Part shown: positions 24,782 to 33,880 of the stretch, one piece after another
Position numbering within the stretch: the first letter of the stretch is position 1
Layout: each line of letters starts with the position of its first letter
Assembly: GCA_964578835.1 (NCBI GenBank)
Contig: CAZOEL010000015.1
Coordinates: 1 to 64,000, forward strand
DNA: 64,000 nt
Direction: 5' to 3'
From: CAZOEL01 sp964578835
GTDB lineage: Bacteria > Desulfobacterota > Syntrophobacteria > Syntrophobacterales > Syntrophobacteraceae
Notes under the pieces: model-generated
Database searches by the model: none
What the model was told of the DNA's origin: nothing
The model's input: the letters and a program-made list of their open reading frames with translations, nothing else
Program-made: the position numbers and the translations under genes

Positions 24782-26190
24782 GAGCTTTCTCCGGCTTTCC
24801 CATTATTGTTCTCCTCGACCTTGGGGGCCATGTCCTCTCCAGTTCCCTTTCCTTGAGTCGGTTTAAGGATTCCCAGCGTACGATTCGATGAAGTGAGGAA
24901 TTTCCTGGCGACACGCTGTATATCCTGGGCCGAGACGTTCCGAATAGCGGGAATGTAATCGTCCACCGCCTTCCAGTGGTGCGCCGTTTCGTATTGGGCA
25001 AGAACCATCGCCTGAACGAAAAGAGAGTCTTGCTGAAAGATAAAAGCTGATTCCAATTGATTTTTGGCCTTTTGCAATTCGCGATCCGCCACAGGCTCCT
25101 TCCGGAGCCGCTCGAGCTCCTCGTCGATGATTCTCTCTACGGCTGCGAAGTCCTCCTTTCCCGGAAGAAGCTCGGCAGTTATGTAGAAAAGGGAGGGGTC
25201 TACGGATACGAGGGAGTTTTGAGCATCCGCCGAGAGCGCGAGCTGCTCCTTGCGCACGAGTCTCTCATAAAGCCTTGAGCTTTTCCCGCCAGAGAGAACG
25301 GTGGCGATCACATCGAGCACATAGCTGTCCGGATCTTTTAGATTGGGGACATGGAAAGCCATGGCTGCATAAGGCGATTGGGATTCCCTTTGCACCAGTA
25401 TTCTCCGTTCTCCGAGCTGTGGAGGGTCCTTGTACGAATAACGCGGCGGCGACAACCCCTTCGGAATGGAGCCGAAGGCCTTTTCTATCGCGGAGAGCAG
25501 CTCTTCTTTCTTGAAATCGCCAACAGCCACGATGAACGCATTATTGGGGCTGTAGTAGGTCTTATGGTATTCACGGAGATCGTCGATGGCGATGCGCGCC
25601 AAATCGTCCATCCACCCGATGATCGGCCAGTGGTAAGGCTGCGTTGTGAAGGCGGCGGCCATGAGCTGCTCGAGAAGCTGGGCTTGAGGGTTGTCTTCCA
25701 TGCGCATCCTTCGCTCTTCCATCACGACCATGCGCTCCGTGCGGAATTCTTCGTCGCGGAACTGAAGGTTCTGCATTCTGTCGGATTCCAGTTCCAGCAG
25801 GATTTGCAGCCTCTCTGCGCTCAGCTCCTCAAAATAGGCCGTGAAATCGTAGGAAGTGAAGGCGTTGAAGTTTCCGCCGTTTTCCTGGACAATGCGGGTG
25901 AACTCCTTCCCGCTCACCTTCTCGGTCCCTTTGAACATCATATGCTCGATTAGGTGAGTTATTCCGGTCTTACCCCACTGTTCGTTTCTCGATCCGACTC
26001 GATACCAGACCTGAAACGTGGCCATAGGCGACTTAGGATTTTCGAGAAGGATAACTTTGAGACCGTTGGAAAGCTGAGCTTCAAGAACGTTTTCAGCAAT
26101 TCCCGCAACGGCTTCTTCGCTGTGGGCAACTAGTGCGAAGATCGTCAAAAGCAATAACTGCATTTTTCGAACGGGAGATCTAGTATCCAC
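24778..26190 (-). CDS. M16 family zinc metallopeptidase, active subunit
   Basis: A 470-residue exported protease with signal peptide (to about Ala29). The zinc motif GITHLIEHMMF gives His79-x-x-Glu82-His83, and the distal Glu lies in the helix ESDRMQNLQF region. The C-terminal domain has the LSGGKSSRLYERL block. Start is GTG 26190, preceded by AAGGAGGG; an ATG at 26163 is an alternative. Together with the downstream partner it should form a periplasmic M16B heterodimer that degrades unfolded peptides. Confidence 0.94.
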   Translation of the reverse strand: MDTRSPVRKMQLLLLTIFALVAHSEEAVAGIAENVLEAQLSNGLKVILLENPKSPMATFQVWYRVGSRNEQWGKTGITHLIEHMMFKGTEKVSGKEFTRIVQENGGNFNAFTSYDFTAYFEELSAERLQILLELESDRMQNLQFRDEEFRTERMVVMEERRMRMEDNPQAQLLEQLMAAAFTTQPYHWPIIGWMDDLARIAIDDLREYHKTYYSPNNAFIVAVGDFKKEELLSAIEKAFGSIPKGLSPPRYSYKDPPQLGERRILVQRESQSPYAAMAFHVPNLKDPDSYVLDVIATVLSGGKSSRLYERLVRKEQLALSADAQNSLVSVDPSLFYITAELLPGKEDFAAVERIIDEELERLRKEPVADRELQKAKNQLESAFIFQQDSLFVQAMVLAQYETAHHWKAVDDYIPAIRNVSAQDIQRVARKFLTSSNRTLGILKPTQGKGTGEDMAPKVEENNNGKAGESS

Positions 26191-26473
26191 TCACGCCCTC
26201 CTTTGGTTGGCGTATAAAGGGCAGGATGTTTATTATGCGCGCCATCTTCATTAGTTTGCATGGACGCCAAGTCTATCCGGATCTGCTCTCGCATTGCATC
26301 CAGTGATAATAACAGAGGCATTCGCCGTCAAGCTTGCCGGGCAAGCTCGCCTTTTCTTGACAAATATGTAATAGTCTACAATCTTCTAAACGCGCGTTGC
26401 GTGAGCGGGGGGCCATGAGCGAAAAGATTGGAGAGTAGACGCCAAGAACGGAATAAAAGGGGGGAAGTCTCAG

Positions 26474-27187
26474 ATGAAAGAGCTCAGTCTGGAAGAGGCA
26501 GCGCAGTTCGACGGAAAGGATGGCAAGCCGGTTTATATTGTTCACAAAGGCAAAGTCTACGACGTGAGTGGAAGCCGGTTGTGGAAGGGTGGGCTCCACA
26601 TGAAGCGCCACCATGCCGGACAAGATTTGACCACGGACATCGGAGCCGCGCCGCACGGGATAGAAGTGCTCGAGAGATATCCCTGCGTTGGAGTCATCAT
26701 GGAAAAGGGTGTGGATGAGAATCGTCTGCCTGAATCCCTCCACCTCCTTCTCAAAAAGTATCCCATGTTGAGGCGCCATCCGCATCCGATGACGGTTCAT
26801 TTTCCTATCGTATTCATGTTTGCCGCCTCTCTTTTCAATCTTCTCTACCTGCTGACAGGAAACAAGCACTTGGAGATCACCGGTCTTCATTGCCTGGCGC
26901 TTGGGGTTTTGTTCATTCCGTTGGTCATGCTGACCGGACTTTTTTCCTGGTGGCTGAACTATATGGCAAAGCCATTGAGTACGATCGATTTCAAATTGAG
27001 GTTTTCTCTCGCCCTCTTTTTGGTTAGTCTCAGCACGCTCATATGGCGCTTGGCGGCGCCGGACGTTCTCGATTCCTTCAGCATGGAGAGCGTCGTGTAT
27101 TTTTTGCTTGTTATGTCCCTTTCTCCGCTTGTCGCCGCCATCGGCTGGCTTGGCGCCAAGTTGACATTTCCTGTGGAAGGAGAGTAG
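26474..27187 (+). CDS. Cytochrome b5-like domain fused to DUF2231 membrane domain
   Basis: A 237-residue protein. Residues 1-80 are a cytochrome-b5-like haem/steroid-binding domain (SLEEAAQFDGKDGKPVYIVH, KVYDVSGSRLWKGGLHMKRH, HAGQDLTTDI). Residues about 95-235 are a DUF2231 membrane domain with four hydrophobic segments and HPHPMTVHFPIVFMF, whose His residues may bind haem. The fusion suggests electron transfer to or from a membrane quinone or haem. GGGGGGAAG precedes the ATG. Function inferred from domains only. Confidence 0.85.
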   Translation: MKELSLEEAAQFDGKDGKPVYIVHKGKVYDVSGSRLWKGGLHMKRHHAGQDLTTDIGAAPHGIEVLERYPCVGVIMEKGVDENRLPESLHLLLKKYPMLRRHPHPMTVHFPIVFMFAASLFNLLYLLTGNKHLEITGLHCLALGVLFIPLVMLTGLFSWWLNYMAKPLSTIDFKLRFSLALFLVSLSTLIWRLAAPDVLDSFSMESVVYFLLVMSLSPLVAAIGWLGAKLTFPVEGE

Positions 27188-27415
27188 TCGAGCGCAGCGC
27201 CTGAGAATAGACAATAGGGGGGAGGAGGATATCAAAAGCGCAAGGATGGTAACCCGGGGCGCAAAAAATGTAACAAATTGCCGCTTGAGATCAGGAATGC
27301 GGAAAAAGGATTTGATTTAGAAGTGAGGCTGTGCTAGAGTGGTATAAAAATTGCTTTATATGCCCGCAGATGTTTTTGGTGGAATACAGCGCTCTCAATA
27401 ACGGGTGATGATGCA

Positions 27416-27652
27416 ATGAAGTACCAATGTATCCGATGCAAAACGACGTGGGGCGAAGGCAATCCTGAAGTGGATGGCTATTCGCATGGTCTGTGCGTCT
27501 CTTGCTTGAAAGAGGCTCTGATCCCTTTGTATAGAAAAAGGCAGGCGCAGGAGGGGAGCTTCGATTGCTTCGCAAGATCTTCCGGTTATTGCGATCAGTA
27601 CGCGTGCAAGTATCGCGAGATATGTCTTCTGCCTCTACCCGCTATGGCTTGA
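27416..27652 (+). CDS. Small Cys-rich zinc-ribbon-like protein
   Basis: A 78-residue protein with CIRCKTTWGEG and GLCVSCLKEAL as paired Cys ligands and a second Cys group (FDCF, YCDQYACKYREICL). Similar small proteins occur widely in Desulfobacterota; function unknown. The second group resembles an Fe-S or zinc site. The 329-bp spacer after it holds no gene I recognise. Confidence 0.72.
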   Translation: MKYQCIRCKTTWGEGNPEVDGYSHGLCVSCLKEALIPLYRKRQAQEGSFDCFARSSGYCDQYACKYREICLLPLPAMA

Positions 27653-27981
27653 GATGGGGGCTGTTTCCGTCCGGATTGTGCTTGACGGGTTGCCGCCGGT
27701 TTCAAACGGCTGGTAGATAAACGCGCTTGTCCTTTTCGGATGAGCCATTCCAGAGAACGGCTCGCCGTCTTTGTCCGGGCCTAACCGGGCCGACCTTTCC
27801 TTTGAACGACAAAATCGGTTTTCTCACTTTTTCTCAGCATAAAACCCGGGCATAGGGTTTCTTATCATTGGTTCATGCATTAGATTATGTCTGCGTTTTA
27901 AGTATATGCGGCAGATTAAATAGCAATTGTGCAAGTCGCTATCCTGTGGATCTGTTTGTCTCTTTCGGAGGGAGGCATCCT

Positions 27982-28317
27982 ATGGAAACAGAGCTTGTTT
28001 TTAAAAGTGCGCCGTCTTCGGACTGCGGGTGTTGTGAGCTTCCTTCAAACATCGGGTTGGAGGATTATGGCTGTAACGACCGCAAATACGTTGTTACGCC
28101 AAGAGAGCAGGCTGTTTTGAAGCGTATCCGGGAGGCTTCGGAAATGGCTAGAGCCTTAAAGAATGATATGAGACGATACGAGGGCGAGCCTGAAGATTTC
28201 GAGCCGAAGCGGAAGGCGATGAGGGAACTGACGGAGTTGCGTCGCATGAGAGCGAGCCTGGAGGAAGAACGGGTTGCTGCGGCGGAAGAAAGAATGAGGC
28301 TATTGGGTCACGCCTGA
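27982..28317 (+). CDS. Hypothetical protein with C-terminal coiled coil, 111 aa
   Basis: ATG 27982 follows GGAGGGAGG. The N-terminal part has a Cys cluster (SSDCGCCELP ... YGCNDRKY) and the C-terminal half is a charged coiled coil (VLKRIREASEMARALKNDMR ... LEEERVAAAEERMRLLG). I do not recognise the family. An upstream in-frame start would add 38 residues without a ribosome-binding site. Confidence 0.72.
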   Translation: METELVFKSAPSSDCGCCELPSNIGLEDYGCNDRKYVVTPREQAVLKRIREASEMARALKNDMRRYEGEPEDFEPKRKAMRELTELRRMRASLEEERVAAAEERMRLLGHA

Positions 28318-28366
28318 CGTGCGAGTTGGATTTTTCTATCGGCATGTAGCGGTTTTCCGGCTGCGC

Positions 28367-28399
28367 AAAGAGCCCGGGCGATGTTCGTCCGGGCTCTTT
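28367..28399 (+). terminator. Intrinsic terminator
   Basis: AAAGAGCCCGG and CCGGGCTCTTT form an 11-bp stem; a short T-run is included in the stem end. Lies after the coiled-coil gene and 60-90 bp before trpS. Confidence 0.7.
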
Positions 28400-28457
28400 A
28401 TGCTTGAAAGCGCCTTTCTTGAGTAGTAAACGGGGAGTTGATATTGTCCGGAAATAG

Positions 28458-29591
28458 ATGGGGGAACAACGGCCAAAGGACATCACCAACAACCCAAGCC
28501 TGAAGATGATGATAAATATGAGCCCAGAAATAGAAACTCGAAAGCGCATCCTGACTGGTGACCGTCCCACGGGACGGCTCCATCTCGGGCACCTTGTGGG
28601 GAGCCTTCAAAATCGCGTAAAGCTCCAGGACGAATACGACACCATTTTGATCGTTGCTGATTTGCATATGCTGACGACAAAGCCCGCTCGGGAAGACATA
28701 GAGCAGATTGCCAGCAACGCGCGCGGTCTGGTGCTTGATTATCTCGCATCGGGAATAGATCCTGATAAAACTTCCATATATCTGCAGTCGGCTATTCCGG
28801 AAGTGTACGAACTGAATACCATCTTTCAGAATCTTGTGACCGTCAACCGTCTGCAGCGCATTCCATCCATCAAGGAGATGGCTCAGGCGGCTCATATGGA
28901 TGAGGAGACGCTTCCGTACGGCTTGCTGGGGTATCCGGTCCTGCAGGCTGCCGATATCTTGCTGCCAAAAGCGCATCTCGTGCCGGTCGGCAAAGACAAT
29001 CTAGCGCATATAGAGGTAACCCGCGAGATCGCTCGGCGCTTCAATCGGCTCTACGGAGATGTTTTCCCCGAGCCCGAAGCTCTTCTGAGCGACGTGCCGA
29101 CCTTAGTAGGAACAGACGGGCAGGCGAAGATGTCGAAGTCGATCGGCAATGCCGTGTTTCTCTATGAAGATGAAAAGACGGTGGCGAAGAGGGTGCGCGG
29201 CATGTTCACGGACCCCAAAAGGATTCATGCCGACATTCCCGGAACCGTGGAAGGAAATCCCGTCTTCATCTACCATGATGTATTCAATGATGAGAAAGAC
29301 GAAGTCGAGGATCTGAAGACTCGCTATCGTGAGGGAAAAGTCGGAGATTCGGAAGTGAAAGAGAAGTTGGCTCTGGCTTTGAATCGATTCATGGATCCGA
29401 TAAGAGAGCGAATGCGCCACTACGAAAGCCAGTCGGGACTCGTGGACGAAGTCCTCTGGAACGGAACGCAACGAATGCGGCAGATCGCCTCGGAAACCTT
29501 GCGGGACGTTCGTAAAGCGATGGGACTGGATCGCGCCATGACTCGCATCAGAAGATCGGTGGAAAAGCGGGCGAAAAGCGCGAAGTCGTAA
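28458..29591 (+). CDS. trpS: Tryptophanyl-tRNA synthetase
   Basis: A class I aminoacyl-tRNA synthetase charging tRNA-Trp. TGRLHLGHLVGSL holds the HIGH-type signature and AKMSKSIGN the KMSKS loop; ADLHMLTT and QAADILL are also typical. The long frame gives 377 residues; family comparison suggests that translation may begin at Met21 (ATG 28518), since TRKRILTGDRPTGRLHLGH is the usual beginning, but neither start has a strong ribosome-binding site. Monocistronic. Confidence 0.95.
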   Translation: MGEQRPKDITNNPSLKMMINMSPEIETRKRILTGDRPTGRLHLGHLVGSLQNRVKLQDEYDTILIVADLHMLTTKPAREDIEQIASNARGLVLDYLASGIDPDKTSIYLQSAIPEVYELNTIFQNLVTVNRLQRIPSIKEMAQAAHMDEETLPYGLLGYPVLQAADILLPKAHLVPVGKDNLAHIEVTREIARRFNRLYGDVFPEPEALLSDVPTLVGTDGQAKMSKSIGNAVFLYEDEKTVAKRVRGMFTDPKRIHADIPGTVEGNPVFIYHDVFNDEKDEVEDLKTRYREGKVGDSEVKEKLALALNRFMDPIRERMRHYESQSGLVDEVLWNGTQRMRQIASETLRDVRKAMGLDRAMTRIRRSVEKRAKSAKS

Positions 29592-29600
29592 AGGATGGCC

Positions 29601-29624
29601 GGATGCTGGAGATATCCAGCATCC
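29601..29624. terminator. Convergent hairpin between trpS and potD
   Basis: GGATGCTGGA-GATA-TCCAGCATCC, a perfect 10-bp stem centred between two converging genes. No T-run, so termination is only probable. Confidence 0.45.
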
Positions 29625-29627
29625 AAC

Positions 29628-30680
29628 CTAATCCTTGCCCCCGGTTTTCAGTAATCCCCAGTATTTCTCGTAGATTGTGACGGCATTTCCCAAATCCATC
29701 TGAAACTCGCTTTCTCGTATGTCTTCCTCCGCAGGGAAAATGATGCGGTTTTGCTTCAGTTTTTCCGGAAGCAGCTTTACGGCTTCGATGTTCGGCGTGG
29801 CGTAGCCGAGCTCCTCGCAGATGGTCCTCGCTACCTCCGGGCGAAGCAGGAAATCGAGGAACTTGTGGGCATTCTCAACATGCTTCGCTCCCTTGGGAAT
29901 GACGAAGCTGTCCATCCAAAGCATGACGCCCTCTTTGGGGTAAATATATCGAATGGCTGGGTTTTCCTGGCTGGCTTTGTATGCGTCGCCGTTCCATGTC
30001 TGGCCCAATGATACTTCCTCTTCTATGAAAAGGGCGGCGGGTGTCTGAGAGTTGAATACCTTGATGTTGGGCAATAATTCTTTCAGCTTGATATAGGCCT
30101 CGCGTATGTGAGCCTCGTCTGTGTCGTTTATGGAATAGCCAAGCGTTCTGAGCGCCATTGAAAAAACGTCCCTCACATCGTCGAGCAAAAGAAGAGATCC
30201 CTGGTATCGGCTGTCCCAGAGATCCATCCATCTCTTAATGCTATCGGGCTGAACCATTTTGCTGTTCAAGCTGATGCCGGTTGTGCCCCAGAGGTATGGC
30301 ATGCTGTGGTCGTTGCCGGGATCATAGGGATGATTGAGGAGCTTGGGATCGAGGTTCTTGAAATTCGGCAGCTTCGACTTGTCCAGCTTTATGAGCATTT
30401 CCTCTTTGCGCATACGATTTACAAAGTAGGTGGAAGGCGCGATCAGATCGTAGCCTTTGCCGTCCAGGGCCTTGAGCTTTGCGTAGAGCGCTTCGTTGCT
30501 CTCGAAAATGGAATAATTTATCTTTATGCCGGTTTCGTCGCTAAAGGCCTTCAAGACAGCATCCGGCATATAATTCGCCCAATTGCATAGGTTGAGCGTT
30601 TTCTCTTCCTTGGCGCAAACCGGATGAACGAAGGAAAGGAATAGGACGAAGAGAAACAGCGATAGCGATGACTTTTTCAT
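29628..30680 (-). CDS. potD: Spermidine/putrescine-binding periplasmic protein PotD
   Basis: A 350-residue exported solute-binding protein, with signal peptide ending HPVCA. LNLCNWANYMPDAVLKAF and DLIAPSTYFVNRM are typical of PotD, as are the aromatic and acidic residues around WGTTGI and LDDVRDVFSMALRTLGYSIN that bind polyamine amino groups. ATG 30680 overlaps the potC stop (ATGA, 30677-30680); the frame extends 23 codons upstream inside potC and that part is not used. Confidence 0.94.
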   Translation of the reverse strand: MKKSSLSLFLFVLFLSFVHPVCAKEEKTLNLCNWANYMPDAVLKAFSDETGIKINYSIFESNEALYAKLKALDGKGYDLIAPSTYFVNRMRKEEMLIKLDKSKLPNFKNLDPKLLNHPYDPGNDHSMPYLWGTTGISLNSKMVQPDSIKRWMDLWDSRYQGSLLLLDDVRDVFSMALRTLGYSINDTDEAHIREAYIKLKELLPNIKVFNSQTPAALFIEEEVSLGQTWNGDAYKASQENPAIRYIYPKEGVMLWMDSFVIPKGAKHVENAHKFLDFLLRPEVARTICEELGYATPNIEAVKLLPEKLKQNRIIFPAEEDIRESEFQMDLGNAVTIYEKYWGLLKTGGKD

Positions 30681-31444
30681 GTCTTCCCCTTCTGCAAAGC
30701 TTGAGCGATCAATGTGAAAAGAAGCGAGATGGCGAATAGAATGGTGCAAAGGGCATTGATCTCGGGCTTTACGCCGATGCGGACCAAAGAATAGATTTTA
30801 AGTGGAAGCACTTCGAATGTCGGACCTGTGACAAAGAAGCTGATGATCACGTCGTCCATGGACAGAGTGAAGCTCAACAGCCATCCTGCAATGATTCCCG
30901 GCAGCAGGAGCGGAATAATTACGAGCCGGAATGCTGTGAGCTCCGTTGCGCCCAAGTCTTTGGCTGCCTCGATAATGTTCCTGTCAAAGCCGCTCAATCT
31001 GCTGTAGACCGTTACAATAACGAAAGGTAAGCAGAAGGCTGTGTGAGACAGGAGCAAGGTGAGAAAACCGAGCGGTATATTCAAGCTCACAAAAAGCAGC
31101 AAAAGAGAGATGCCCATGACAATATCCGGGGACATGATGAGAATATAAATCAAGCCGTAGAGAAATCTTTTTCCGGGAAAAGCATGCCTGTATAAGGCTA
31201 CCGCCGCCATGGTCCCGATAATTGTCGCCAAACTAGCTGAGGACGTTGTAACCATGAGCGAATTCAGCGCGACTTCCCAAAGGGAGCTGTCGGAGAGCAG
31301 TTGCCTATACCACTCGAATGTAAACCCTTTCCATGCGAGCGAATACTTTGATTGGTTGAAAGAATAGACTATCAGAACGATCATGGGGATGTAGAGGAAA
31401 GCGTATATTGACGTTACGAAAGCGATTTTGGTGAAACGCTTCAA
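30677..31444 (-). CDS. potC: Spermidine/putrescine ABC transporter permease PotC
   Basis: A 255-residue inner-membrane permease with six hydrophobic segments, closely like E. coli PotC (IYAFLYIPMIVLIVYSFNQS, MSPDIVMGISLLLLFV, EAAKDLGATELTAFRLVIIPLLLPG with the EAA loop, and SFTLSMDDVIISFFVTGP). Translation begins at TTG 31444 with AGGAGG seven bases upstream. It is the first gene of the transcript: potA (ATPase) and potB are not present on either side, so the complete importer needs subunits encoded elsewhere. Confidence 0.94.
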   Translation of the reverse strand: MKRFTKIAFVTSIYAFLYIPMIVLIVYSFNQSKYSLAWKGFTFEWYRQLLSDSSLWEVALNSLMVTTSSASLATIIGTMAAVALYRHAFPGKRFLYGLIYILIMSPDIVMGISLLLLFVSLNIPLGFLTLLLSHTAFCLPFVIVTVYSRLSGFDRNIIEAAKDLGATELTAFRLVIIPLLLPGIIAGWLLSFTLSMDDVIISFFVTGPTFEVLPLKIYSLVRIGVKPEINALCTILFAISLLFTLIAQALQKGKT

Positions 31445-31709
31445 AAGCTTTCCTCCTGGTCTTGCTGCCGTTTTTATTCGTATGCGGCTCCCTTTCCTTA
31501 TTGCTGTTTCGACGGTTGCAATCTAATACCTTATATTGGGGCCTCAGTCGATGTTTATTCCTTATCAGCCCTTTATCGGAATCCGGATAGCGGCTTGCTC
31601 TTCCAGCCAGACCGGATGAGGCTTATGAAAGAGCTTGCTGTAGGGGCGCTGAATTGCTAGTTTCATTTTGATTGCTGGATCATAGGAACATACTCATAAA
31701 AGGAGAAAC

Positions 31710-32234
31710 ATGAAAACAGAAGAAGCAAACCCGGTTGTCATTATGGAGACATCTGAAGGGACCATCAAGATCGAGCTATGGCAAGAGAAGGCCCCAACGA
31801 CTGTGACTAATTTTTTGCGCTACGTTGATGACGGCTTCTATGATGGCACGATCTTCCATCGGGTGATCAGCGATTTCATGATTCAGGGCGGAGGGCTCAC
31901 CCCTGACATGAAGGAGAAAAAGACGCGATCCGCCATAAAGAATGAGGCGTCGCCGGAATTGAAGAATAAGCGGGGAACCATTGCAATGGCCAGGACCAAT
32001 CTTGTCAACAGCGCCACTGCCCAGTTTTTCATCAATGTGGAAGACAATGAATTCCTCAATCAGAAGAATAAGACGCCTGCGGGTTTCGGATATGCGGTGT
32101 TCGGAGAAGTTGTGGAAGGTATGGATACAGTGGACCGCATAAAAGGAGCTCCGACCACATCTTTCGGTCCCCATCAGGATGTGCCCGCCAAGCCGGTTCT
32201 CATTCAGAGCGTCAAGCGAGCTGACGTGGGATAG
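31710..32234 (+). CDS. Cyclophilin-type peptidyl-prolyl isomerase
   Basis: A 174-residue cytoplasmic PpiB-like enzyme without signal peptide. Active-site residues are visible in DGTIFHRVISDFMIQGG (Arg, Phe, Gln) and ATAQFFINVEDNEFL; FGYAVFGEVVEGMDTVDRI closes the barrel. AAGGAG precedes the ATG. A strong terminator follows directly. It speeds proline cis-trans isomerisation in folding proteins. Confidence 0.96.
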   Translation: MKTEEANPVVIMETSEGTIKIELWQEKAPTTVTNFLRYVDDGFYDGTIFHRVISDFMIQGGGLTPDMKEKKTRSAIKNEASPELKNKRGTIAMARTNLVNSATAQFFINVEDNEFLNQKNKTPAGFGYAVFGEVVEGMDTVDRIKGAPTTSFGPHQDVPAKPVLIQSVKRADVG

Positions 32235-32235
32235 A

Positions 32236-32275
32236 AACAAAGCAACCCGGCTCATTCCAGCCGGGTTGCTTTGTT
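32236..32275. terminator. 17-bp perfect hairpin terminator
   Basis: AACAAAGCAACCCGGCT, loop CATTCC, exact complement ending GCTTTGTT. Follows the cyclophilin gene and faces the end of the minus-strand gene at 32301, so it probably serves both. Confidence 0.8.
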
Positions 32276-32300
32276 GGACTTTATCTGAATGCGCTTGCGC

Positions 32301-33014
32301 CTATTGCATCAAGCGCTTCACGTTATCCTGGTATTTACCGTAGATTTCGTTGGCCAGCTCGCTCAAGCGGTCTTCGATAGCCTCAGGCTTTGGAAGCTTC
32401 AGGGGCGGGGGCAAGTCCAGCTTTTCAAAAGATACCAGAGGCAAGTACAGCTTTTTATCGACTGAAGCGAGCTCTTCGGCGGTGAAGTTCTCCCCTAGAA
32501 ACTGTTTTCTTTCCAGAGCGGCCGTATCCAGGCTCTTGAGAAAGCTCAGGAGAGCCAGCAGGTCGAAGTTGTTATGAAACTTGGTGATGTTGCTGTTTAC
32601 CGCACGGCATTCCGCCTCTAGATTTTCATAAGACTTCCTGTATTTTTCCATCCATTGATCGAGGCGATTATAAGCTTCCAGCACGAGCTTGCGGAATTTC
32701 CCTTTGTCCGTTAGCGCTCTCACTTTGATATAGCGGGTGCCCTGCACCAGCCGCTTCTGTAAACATCCGCTCCAGAAGGAATCGGGATGTATATGAAGGA
32801 GAGCTGTCAGCTTTTCGACCATTCCCGGCTGGATCATCAGATAGGCCATACGGCTCAAGCGTCTGCCGGTCTTTACGGCCATCTGCCCGGCCGCTTGGGC
32901 CTGCTTCTGAAAATCTTCCGTTTGGAGCTCTATGAGCGAGCGTTCCGTTAAATAATTCTCAACAACCTCTTCCTTGACTTGGCGAGTGAGACTGCTGATC
33001 AGATCATCTTCCAT
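32301..33014 (-). CDS. Hypothetical protein, partner of the RecA-fold ATPase gene
   Basis: A 237-residue, mostly helical soluble protein. A basic central part (KTGRRLSRMAYLMIQPGMVEKL, QKRLVQGTRYIKVRALTDKGK) could bind nucleic acid. The C-terminal end is rich in Pro, Leu and Glu. GAGGAGAG precedes the ATG. It lies 30 bp after the ATPase gene and is probably co-expressed with it. I do not recognise the family. Confidence 0.75.
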   Translation of the reverse strand: MEDDLISSLTRQVKEEVVENYLTERSLIELQTEDFQKQAQAAGQMAVKTGRRLSRMAYLMIQPGMVEKLTALLHIHPDSFWSGCLQKRLVQGTRYIKVRALTDKGKFRKLVLEAYNRLDQWMEKYRKSYENLEAECRAVNSNITKFHNNFDLLALLSFLKSLDTAALERKQFLGENFTAEELASVDKKLYLPLVSFEKLDLPPPLKLPKPEAIEDRLSELANEIYGKYQDNVKRLMQ

Positions 33015-33044
33015 GAAGATCTCTCCTCGCTTGGAAAAAAGTGT

Positions 33045-33746
33045 TTATTCTTTTTCGATGAGAAACGTCTGCGGGTTCAGACGAACCATTGACGATTCCG
33101 GCTGATAGACATTATTGTGCTTGAGCGTCTTCACACGGATGGAGCTCGAAACGGGCTCAAGCAATACAATCGAATCGAATAGATCATCCGCTTCATGGCA
33201 CGGGTATGGAATGCCGCGCTCATTCACTGTGGAGATGTGCTGGTGAGTTTTTGCAGACATCCACAACGAAAGCTCGTAGCGTTGCGCTATCTCCCGAAGC
33301 TCTTCGATCGTCGAGCGAGAAGTCCGGTCGAAATCCAGACCGTCCAGGACGGCCATGGAAGGTGTGAATTTGGCTTGCTCTTTGAGATTTTGCAAACTTT
33401 GCGCGAGCTTATACGTGCTGAACGAGTTGTGCAGGTATGCAAGTATAAAGCGCAAAGGCTCCACGCGATACTGCAGCTTCGGCATGTCCTCCCGGAGCTC
33501 TTCTGCTGCGAATTTCAGGAATTCGTGGTACCAGGCTTTTATTTTATCCGGCATGTTATTGATGGCGACATGAAGGACCGCATGTCCCCTGAGCAGTCGC
33601 TCCAAAGCAATGTGGGTCAAGCATGCCGTTTTTCCAACTCCCGCCCTTGCCATCAATACGCCGATCTCTCCCGGCTTAAGAGGGCCTCCCAAAGCGCCCC
33701 GCACCATTCCCATGGAGCCCTGATCCGCTGCCTGTCCTTCTTGCAT
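33045..33746 (-). CDS. RecA/KaiC-fold P-loop ATPase
   Basis: A 233-residue cytoplasmic protein with Walker A ARAGVGKTA (about residues 33-41), a Walker B-like strand PSMAVLDGLDFD, and the DnaB/KaiC-like SLWMSAKTHQ segment. Short for a KaiC protein and without a second domain. AGGAGAT precedes ATG 33746. The neighbour downstream is a helical protein of unknown function; the pair might act in DNA or RNA handling, but that is speculation. Confidence 0.78.
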   Translation of the reverse strand: MQEGQAADQGSMGMVRGALGGPLKPGEIGVLMARAGVGKTACLTHIALERLLRGHAVLHVAINNMPDKIKAWYHEFLKFAAEELREDMPKLQYRVEPLRFILAYLHNSFSTYKLAQSLQNLKEQAKFTPSMAVLDGLDFDRTSRSTIEELREIAQRYELSLWMSAKTHQHISTVNERGIPYPCHEADDLFDSIVLLEPVSSSIRVKTLKHNNVYQPESSMVRLNPQTFLIEKE

Positions 33747-33880
33747 GCGATTATCTCCTTAACAGACAATTTATCCATCTACAGGGAAATAGAGTACTAT
33801 TATCACTCATACTCCCATGTTAATCATACACCAAAGTTGGACCGCGACATGTAAAAAATCGACGCGTCCATTCCCGCGCA

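Noticed and set aside
31445..31709. Remnant of potB upstream of potC
   Set aside because: Translations of the spacer on the minus strand show stops in all frames and no permease-like hydrophobic segment.
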